A stretch of 64,000 nucleotides of DNA from positions 26,658,288 to 26,722,287 of the forward strand of contig OY783192.1 in the NCBI GenBank assembly GCA_963678675.1, read 5' to 3'. Positions 57,739 through 64,000 of this stretch are shown here, piece after piece. Positions within the stretch are counted from its first letter, which is position 1. Each line of letters opens with the position of its first letter. The position numbers were made by a program, and so were the translations under genes. The notes beneath the pieces were generated by a model. It made no database searches, was not told where the DNA came from, and saw only the letters and a list, made by a program, of their open reading frames with translations. Source of the stretch: Xiphydria camelus. Taxonomy: Eukaryota; Arthropoda; Insecta; Hymenoptera; Xiphydriidae.

Positions 57739-58272
57739 TTTTTTTATTAACTTTTTTCATTCGATTACAATCCCTTCTCTCTTGTTATAGAAAGTGGTTT
57801 ACATTATCGAATAAAATAAGAGTTTCAATTTTTTTTTCATAGTTTTACGTTATTTTCTTCCTCGTTGAGGTGAACCAATATTATTTGTAAGAACAGTTGG
57901 AAGCATCGTTGCATTTTTTTATTCTTACATTTCGTCATGGGAATTTTCGGCTGCCGAAGATTTTGTACATGATTTTGGATAATAATTGTCGAAAAAACAT
58001 TTGAAGCACACCGTATTTTGACACCGTGAGCATTTGACGAATGGAACTGCCACACGCACATTTACACTTTAAAAGCGTTATGGGAAAGCAAATTTCATTG
58101 ACATTTTCGAAAAACGGCCTGGTTGGCAATAATATTGGTTCACTTCAACGAGGAAGAAAATAACGTAAAACTATAAAAAAATTGAAACTCTTATTTTACT
58201 CGATAATGTAAACCACTCTCTATAACAAGAAAAAAGGGGTTGTAATCAAATGAAAAAAGTTAATAAAAAAAA

Positions 58273-58342
58273 ACCCCGACAAGAATTGAACCCGCGACAT
58301 CGAGACTCCCAGCCCGGCAACTTAACCGTTGCGCTATCGAAG
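58273..58342 (-). repeat. tRNA-like (SINE-head) sequence, right arm
   Basis: Inverted copy of 57669-57738 with better-preserved pairing (GATAGCGCAACGG, CTTGTCGGGG). The two heads point toward each other, so Pol III transcription from both would yield overlapping complementary RNAs. Confidence 0.55.
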
Positions 58343-59499
58343 CATTGGTGACATGACGCACGCCAATCCCGGAGACACTTGGAACGCGCGCGCGACGCGA
58401 TTTTCAAAAATGTTTTCTTCGAAATAAAGGCCAAAGAAAAAGCCGAAACACGTGTCTAATATTTTTCGATATACTTTCACCAAAAAAATTCTCAAGACAA
58501 AATCGATTTGACATCTGCTGGGGTCCCCTTGTGAGATACGCCCTTACGTGATAAGACCGACGATATTCTGCTATTCGTGACGGAGACAAATCCAAGAATC
58601 AAAGGTCATAAAAATCTGTCCAGCCGTTCTTTAGTTATAAATAGTGTAACTAACCCGACTTTCTTTTATATATATAGACAACAAAATTAACGCGGGAGAA
58701 TACGCTCTACCAGCAAACAAACTGGCAACGCCGCTCAAGCCTCTAAGCAATACGTATATTTCGTTAACGTGTGGCAGCACATTACTGCGGTTAAAATTCA
58801 CGATGCAATCGTTTACGCGAGCTATGATATTATCGTTTCTATTTCGTATTCTGAAAAAAGTTTTCTATGAATTTTGTTCAGAAAGGTTCACTTTGTGTTC
58901 CTATTGTAACAGATATAGTTTTATATGTTTGTACGGTCTTCAATGTAGATGCTGAAAGTGACAATATTGTAGGTGCCATGCAGATGTTTTTACACAAAAA
59001 TATTTAATTTCGTTATTGTAGAAACCTTTAATGATATTTGGTCTGAAAGTGTGATAAGTTTCGTATGGATATTGTTTCCCGTTACGAAATGAGCATAACC
59101 CTACTACGACAAGTTTTGCATGCGTTTCGAGGAGGTATGTCGGCCTCTTAATCTTCTTTATCCACCGGGGACAATCATCGATTAAGCTCGTCGTATACAG
59201 TGTGTATTGGAAGAAGCTTGACATAGGCGATATGCCATAATACACTCTAAACCGTACGTTATTAGTTGTCGACTTGAGGATGCTGTCGTGATCTCCATAC
59301 AGCACAAATATCCAGCAAATATCCTATGGATGTCACATGTACGTCCGTAAAAAATCCCTAAGCCCTGTACCTTTAACAGCCGTAGAAACATAGCAGGGGT
59401 CGCGTCCAGAAGAGCTGTCGAACATCGTAGCATAACTGTTGAAATTATGAAAACTTATTGGAGTAGATAAGCTAGGACAGTTCGAGCTCACCCACGTGA

Positions 59500-59935
59500 C
59501 CAAAAATGGCGGGAAATTTGAATTTTGCGGAAGTGCGCATGTGCCGTGGCGGGAAATTTGAATTCGCGCATCACGTGACTCAACGGAGCTCTATCATTGG
59601 TCGAACCCCCACTCCTCTACCCCCTACCAGGTGACGCCACTGTCGGTGGTGACCAACGCCAGGTGTCGCCTCCGCAGGCGGCGGCCATTTTGAATTTTGC
59701 GGAGGTGCGCATGCGCCGTGGTGGGAAATTTGAATTCGCGCGTCATGATTGGTCGAACCCCCACTCCTCGACTCCCACCGTCAACGCCAGGTGGCGCCAC
59801 TGTCGATGGTAGTCAACGCTAGGTGTCGCCACCGTAGGCGGCGGCCATTTACTCCGACGGAGCTCAGCCATTGGTCGAACCCTCACTCCCCGACCTAAAC
59901 CATCGGTCAAGGTCAACGCCACCATCCACTAGAAC
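59500..59935. repeat. GC-rich tandem repeat, about 171-bp unit
   Basis: Two and a half units share gaattttgcgga, gtgcgcatg, gggaaatttgaattcgcg, attggtcgaaccc and ggcggcggccattt. Copies start near 59519 and 59690. It is far more GC-rich than the neighbourhood, with no ORF. Confidence 0.75.
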
Positions 59936-60059
59936 AGCCTTATCGCGTGCTGGTTTCGACTTGTTCCGAGCAATCTTGCTACGCAGTTTACCACGATGAT
60001 GTTCCTGGATTTGCGATGACGTTATACGTACATTTAAACGCTACTGCGTACATCCGAAT

Positions 60060-60510
60060 CCTGGAATTGTTGGACCACGGTGAATCAAACCGCACCACTA
60101 CTGCGCAGTTCCGATCGAGCCGAGCGTGTCACATTCCTGAGTGATGATGTCATGCCTTATCGCGTCGCTACTGCGAAGTTGACAGACCTTGGAATACGTG
60201 CAGGTTCAGACTTGCTCCGCGCTACTGTACAGTTTCGACCGATCCGCGAGTGTCACATTCCTGAGCGATGACGTCATACCTTATCGCGTCGCTACTGCGC
60301 AGTTAACCGGCCTTGGAATGCATGCAGGTTCAGACTTGCTCCGCGATACTCTACAGTTTCGGCCGATCCACGCGTGTCACATTCCTGAGCGATGACGTCA
60401 TATCTTATCGCGTCGTTACTGCGCAGTTGACCAGCCTTGGAATGTGTGCAAGTTCAGATTTGCTCCGCGCTACTGTCGAGGACGTCACATTCCTCAGCGA
60501 TGATGCCATA
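60060..60510. repeat. 124-bp tandem repeat, about 3.5 copies
   Basis: The landmark GTGTCACATTCCTGAG recurs at 60126, 60250 and 60374, with a degraded fourth near 60484. Because 124 is not a multiple of three, the same peptide appears in three frames, so the overlapping ORFs are artefacts. 60511-60987 contains nothing recognised. Confidence 0.9.
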
Positions 60511-60987
60511 GCATCTCGACAAGCACGAACACGTTTACCTCCACCACCTCACCTCTACCACCACAACGTCTTTGCTTAAATAAGAGGATGTTATCGGAAT
60601 CATGGTGACGTCATGCGTGCAGGTTCGGACTTGCTGCTACATAGTAAAGCATTTCTTTTTCTTCTTCTTCCGTTAACTATTCTACCATCGGGGAATCGTA
60701 GTTTAAATAATGAGCCAACATTTTATTCTTTTACCTCTATTGCTAAAAAAAATTAGCCTTTTTGACAATAAATGCAATCCTTGATCATGGGCGTGGACCG
60801 CCTCTGCCTCTCGGCACCCAGTGATATATGCGATATCGACGGCTTTGAGCGGAAATATCTCAAAAACCGTTCAATGGATGGGCATTTCATCTTATACATT
60901 TCTTATTAGTCTCAATAAACTATACATTTTATGAGAATATAGTATGAAAATCCGCAAAGCAGTTTCTGTTAGGTGCAAAACATAGCC

Positions 60988-61800
60988 TTACATTGCATTT
61001 TCTGCAAAATACTTGTGTCTGACCTGATTTGCAGTTTCTTCATCTACCTTTTTTCCATATATGGGAAAATGGTCTAACTTATCAAGACTACAGTCATTTT
61101 CGGGTCTTGATACAATCGCATTTATCAGGTTCACGAAGCAGTCGAAACCCCTCCTGTATCTGCCCTCGTTGAGCTCCCGGTCCTTGTCGATGACAACGAA
61201 TCCGTACTTGTCGGCATTCCAGCAAGCGGAGCATATGTCCTTCAACGTCGCGTAAGGCGATGACAACGAATCCGTACTTGTCGGCATTCCAGCAAGCGGA
61301 GCATATGTCCTTCAACGTCGCGTAAGGCATGTCCGTATTCACGTGATCGTCGTAAACGTGTCGGAGATTCGTGTCATCCTGCCGGAAGAGCACCAGCAGT
61401 TGACGTTATCGCGCACCAGGTGCTTGGGAATACGAGCGTACGTCTGACAGAGGTAGAAGCAGTCGACATCCCTGTGTCGATCCATGCAGAAAAAGGCTCT
61501 GATATTGTCTTGATTCTCGCAAGCGACATCGTTGAAGATCATTATCGAGTTTGGACGTGTCTCTTCCGGCGACACCATTTGCTCGTGCTCGTTGAAAGTA
61601 TGGTACTTGACACCGTCCATCGAACCGAGCACTTTTTCCAGGAACCTGTACTTGGGCTGATTGAGCGATATCGAGTAGACGTACACGTTCTCGAATCTCA
61701 GTCCATCGGGGTGTGTCACGAGGGTGAGCAGCACGTTCGTCTTGCCGCAATAGGGGTCTTGCACAATTTTCAGTAATATGTCAGACGGCATCGTGAACAC
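60988..61800 (-). pseudogene. Polinton/adintovirus-type DNA-packaging ATPase, broken
   Basis: The frame from 61800 carries a Walker A (DPYCGKTNVLL), a Walker B (SIMIFNDVACE) and downstream YLCQTYARIPKHLVRD, as in A32/FtsK-like packaging ATPases of Polintons and adintoviruses that are common in insect genomes (family knowledge). A one-base deletion near 61400 shifts the frame, and a 70-bp tandem duplication (61188-61327) shifts it again before the C-terminus (NKDRE-like region to AENAM at 60990). It is a decayed copy. No capsid, protease, integrase or DNA polymerase gene was found beside it in this window. Confidence 0.75.
61188..61327. repeat. 70-bp tandem duplication inside the ATPase
   Basis: Units 61188-61257 and 61258-61327 (cgatgacaacgaatccgtac...cgcgtaagg) are identical or nearly so. 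The length is not a multiple of three, so the duplication disrupts the frame. It is recent, judged by the lack of differences. Confidence 0.9.
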
Positions 61801-62043
61801 GCAGTAAACTGATTTCCAAAATATTTCCTTTATACGAGCTTAGGTGTAGTTGTTATTAATCATTAAAATTCAAGCGCGGGGACCGCCCACTAAAACGCCG
61901 CTATAGTAGTGGAGGAGATGTGTAGCGTCACAGCGCTGTAAATGCTGGCGGCAGTGTTGGTTGCAAGCAGCTGCACGCCGTAACGCGCCGTTGATCGCCT
62001 TCAATAAGAACTGGTTCTACACTCGTTTTTGTATTTTAACACT

Positions 62044-62205
62044 ATGGAAGGGTCATCTAGTACTTACAAATGGTGTATTGTGCCAAAGTGCAAGAGCACG
62101 AGTATTGTGAACCCCGAAAAAGTGTTCATAAATGTTCCCAAGGACGAAAAAATCCGGAAAGTGTGGATAAAAATAATAACTAGGAGGCTTACTCTACACA
62201 AATAA
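62044..62205 (+). CDS. THAP-type zinc-finger ORF, short or partial
   Basis: A 53-codon frame begins MEGSSSTYKWCIVPKCKST and continues with VFINVPKDEKIRKVWIK. The C-x4-C pair, FxxxPKD and R-x-x-W positions match the first half of a THAP domain, a DNA-binding zinc finger. The second half (another Trp/Pro and the C-x2-H pair) is missing before the TAA at 62203, so it is either the first exon of a spliced gene or a truncated copy. THAP proteins are often derived from or carried by P-type and other transposons. Its relation to the ATPase 240 bp away is unclear. Confidence 0.55.
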   Translation: MEGSSSTYKWCIVPKCKSTSIVNPEKVFINVPKDEKIRKVWIKIITRRLTLHK

Positions 62206-63498
62206 AAACAAAGCTTGTTTTATGCAAATCATTCACTTTACCTTGCAGCTTTAACGCCCCGTATTTCAACTGAGGTGAAATGTGAGTTACTTGCAAAAAA
62301 CTGGGCTACCATTATCGAGTTTATTTTGGGTAGATTGTCTGACTGCCCCTTAACAAATTCAGCCTTCATTCTTTTACAATAACAATACTTATAAATAACA
62401 CTAGCACACGAAGGCGACAAGACAAACACGAGTATATATATGCGTATGGAGAGCGATCTCGACTCCTCGGAGCTAAACCAACGAATGTCTGTACGCTGCC
62501 ACGTCGTCGATGCATCGTTTATGCATCGGCCGGTTGCAATCCTCGTCAATGCATTGTCTATGCATCGGCCAGTCCCAACCGAGACATACCTACACACAGC
62601 GAAACGACCATAAAAGACGCGAAGCAGACTCTGACGACACGTGCAATCGTTTTCCCCCCTACCATCTCCCTCCATATCGGCGGCTTGCTTAATTTATTGC
62701 GTCTTGTAATATGAGACTCCTTCGCACCGTTCCGATCGCCGAAAGCCAGCTCTTCTAACAAGGAAACGTTTCGAGGCCGCCGCTTCCGATCTTGATGAAA
62801 CTTCGTAAATTTAAAGTTTATCGAAAAATAAGAGACCCCTATTTTTGTATAGCGGCCCAATTTTGGTTTAAGGGGGTGAAATGGACCCCTGAACTTTCTC
62901 CCCCTTCGAGCTATCTCCGAAACGAAGCGAGATAGATGAAAATTTTCAATGTACGTTTTATTTCATTTTTTGAGTGTAATAAAATGCCCGAAACAGATTT
63001 TGAAAAACGCATTATTTAAAAAAAAAAAAAATTTTTTATCTAATTTTTCGAAATTTCGGTTTGGTCATATGGACAAAAATGTAGGAAATTTTACCACAAA
63101 TTACAAATTCAACCACATGTATGATATGATATATTTCCCTCCTACAGTTTTGCAAATTTCTAACTTTTATGTCTGACAATGAGCGGGCTACCAATATGGA
63201 CCCCTGAACTTTCACTCCCTTTATTGCAAATATACGATTATTGTATGTGTTGTAAAAATAGGTAGCAGTTTATATATAAAGTATATAGAATATTGTATTT
63301 TTTTATAAAAAATCAAATATAAGGTTATGTGTAAATAATTTGTATAGCAGCGAATATCTGGAAGATTATATATACATATACAAAATATTAGTATAAAGAT
63401 ATGTATAAATAATTGTGATAATAGAGTCAGTATATATATAATGATAAAATAAATGGAAAAATTTATATATCTTCTTTTCCTCATTGGCGGAATCCCTA
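62206..63498. other. No recognised gene; minor direct repeats
   Basis: The phrase atggacccctgaactttc occurs at about 62880 and 63196 in direct orientation, perhaps edges of a small repeat. The 145-codon minus-strand frame at 62238-62675 has no recognisable domain and odd composition, so I do not call it. 63240-63460 is very AT-rich. Confidence 0.35.
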
Positions 63499-64000
63499 TC
63501 ATCCGGGAATCGTGGCCAATATCAAGTGGAATGGTTTGGCTTTTGTGGATCCCATTCTAGGAGCTTTTAATTTTTCGGGCCAGTTAATGTTTTTCCATTC
63601 TTCTGGAGTGTACTGTGAGATGTCAAGCCTCTCCAGGTACGAGCGATCCGGTAGCGAAGATTCAATCCGGCTTCTCCATTCGTTTTCCTCCTCTATCCGG
63701 GCCCGCTGGTTTTCGTAGGCTTCCACAGCCTCATCATAATACCTCCAGATGGTCTCTTGGAATTCATTTAGCATAAATGTAGATTCATCCCATGGCTCGT
63801 CGTCGGGATATGTGCCGTTGAACAGCTCCCGGAGATGAAAAACATTTTCATCATTACGGGAGGAGGAGGAGGAGGAGGAGGAGGAGGAGGAGGAGGAGGA
63901 GGAGGAGGAGGAGGAGGAGGAGGAGGAGGAGGAGGAGGAGGAGGAGGAGGAGGAGGAGGAGGAGGAGGAGGAGGAGGAGGAGGAGGAGGAGGAGGAGGAG
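63499..64000 (-). CDS. Unidentified acidic protein with polyserine tract (5' end beyond window)
   Basis: The minus-strand frame stays open from the window edge to TGA at 63499-63501. It starts, as seen here, with at least 45 consecutive Ser codons (TCC)n, then RNDENVFHLRELFNG and a charged, helical-looking segment rich in Glu, Arg, Trp and Tyr (YYDEAVEAYENQRARIEEEN, then WKNINWPEKLKAPRMG). I do not recognise the family. The last 120 or so codons have normal protein-like composition, which argues for a real or recently real gene. An internal Met (63774) could also be a start. It lies near Polinton-type remains but may be unrelated. Confidence 0.5.
   Translation of the reverse strand, partial: SSSSSSSSSSSSSSSSSSSSSSSSSSSSSSSSSSSSSSSSSSSSSSSRNDENVFHLRELFNGTYPDDEPWDESTFMLNEFQETIWRYYDEAVEAYENQRARIEEENEWRSRIESSLPDRSYLERLDISQYTPEEWKNINWPEKLKAPRMGSTKAKPFHLILATIPG
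63856..64000. repeat. (GGA)n trinucleotide microsatellite
   Basis: At least 47 uninterrupted GGA/GAG repeats run to the window edge. They are in frame with the minus-strand ORF, where they encode Ser; on the plus strand they could encode Glu, Gly or Arg. Assembly may have stopped or collapsed here. Confidence 0.95.

Larger units (their letters stand above)
57338..58565. repeat. Foldback with TIR GTAAGGGCGTATCTCA
   Basis: A 32-bp inverted pair (tcggtcttatcatgtaaggg at 57345 and its complement at about 58540-58563) encloses an inner inverted pair with 240-bp arms, 57647-57886 and 58126-58356. Confidence 0.7.
56955..58679. mobile_element. Degenerate element starting ACTAGCTGACCCGGCG
   Basis: The left edge reads actagctgacccggcgaact and the right edge ccagccgttctttagttata followed by tatatatatagac. 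This pairing of edges is widespread in insect genomes, but I cannot place it in a superfamily. It contains the foldback at 57338-58565. Confidence 0.45.
56366..59147. mobile_element. TTAA-target element, 2.8 kb, non-autonomous
   Basis: A perfect 14-bp inverted terminus GAGGCCGACATACC (56366-56379) and its complement at the right are flanked by TTAA on both sides (56362-56365 and 59148-59151). No transposase is visible; the interior is largely made of other repeats. TTAA duplication suggests mobilisation by a piggyBac-type enzyme (inference). Confidence 0.7.

Noticed and set aside
58940..59305. 121-codon minus-strand ORF
   Set aside because: It crosses the right end of a TTAA element and a regional repeat, and no domain is recognised.
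62238..62675. 145-codon minus-strand ORF
   Set aside because: Irregular composition with internal repeat-like peptide (GRCI.NA/ATGRCIN) and no family resemblance.
1..64000. CRISPR arrays, bacterial operons, riboswitches
   Set aside because: The window is eukaryotic. Tandem repeats present (68 bp, 124 bp, 171 bp) are contiguous satellites without spacer structure.

Overview
The window looks like AT-rich nuclear DNA from an insect. A hymenopteran is my best guess, but that is inference. Host genes have short GT-AG introns and their products resemble insect proteins. Everything between them is a dense, multi-layered deposit of DNA transposons, retroelements, foldback repeats and decayed gene copies.

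Layout. (1) 2.4-13.5 kb: one apparently intact host gene on the minus strand, a large C2H2 zinc-finger protein of the row/POGZ type. A 4.8-kb last exon is spliced to a short upstream exon across a 6.1-kb intron, which holds a dead Tc1-like element (itself carrying a piggyBac-like MITE) and two more TIR elements. (2) 17-18.5 kb: MITEs and a decayed copy of the 5' region of a ribulose-phosphate 3-epimerase (Rpe) gene. (3) 18.5-25.8 kb: a nearly complete 7.3-kb CMC/EnSpm-like transposon with two minus-strand genes, a transposase (one premature stop) and a seven-exon DUF4806-type protein. (4) 26.0-33.9 kb: a five-level nest. A Penelope-like fragment with hammerhead-like motifs contains a CMC MITE, which contains a TTAA element, which contains a 3-bp-TSD element, which contains a Gypsy retrotransposon.

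(5) 34-45.6 kb: a graveyard of host gene pieces: Rpe, a SPOUT1-like fragment, a Caspr/neurexin-IV tail, the 3' two-thirds of CTP synthase and the middle of protein kinase D. Rpe, CTP synthase and protein kinase D keep their introns, so they are DNA-level copies, and all are truncated and carry stops or frameshifts. A 2.3-kb solo LTR lies among them. (6) 45.8-55 kb: almost pure foldback DNA, with a 1.45-kb long inverted repeat and several copies of four short inverted-repeat families, some arranged as near-perfect palindromes. One 946-bp CMC MITE here carries a 5S-rRNA-derived core. (7) 56.4-59.1 kb: a TTAA element with foldbacks and an inverted pair of tRNA-like sequences. (8) 59.5-60.6 kb: two tandem repeats. 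(9) 61-64 kb: a broken Polinton/adintovirus-type packaging ATPase, a THAP-finger ORF and an unidentified acidic ORF that runs into a polyserine-encoding (GGA)n tract at the window edge.

Only the zinc-finger gene looks like a working host gene. The rest records insertion, duplication and decay, as expected for heterochromatin, a supernumerary chromosome or another weakly selected region (inference).
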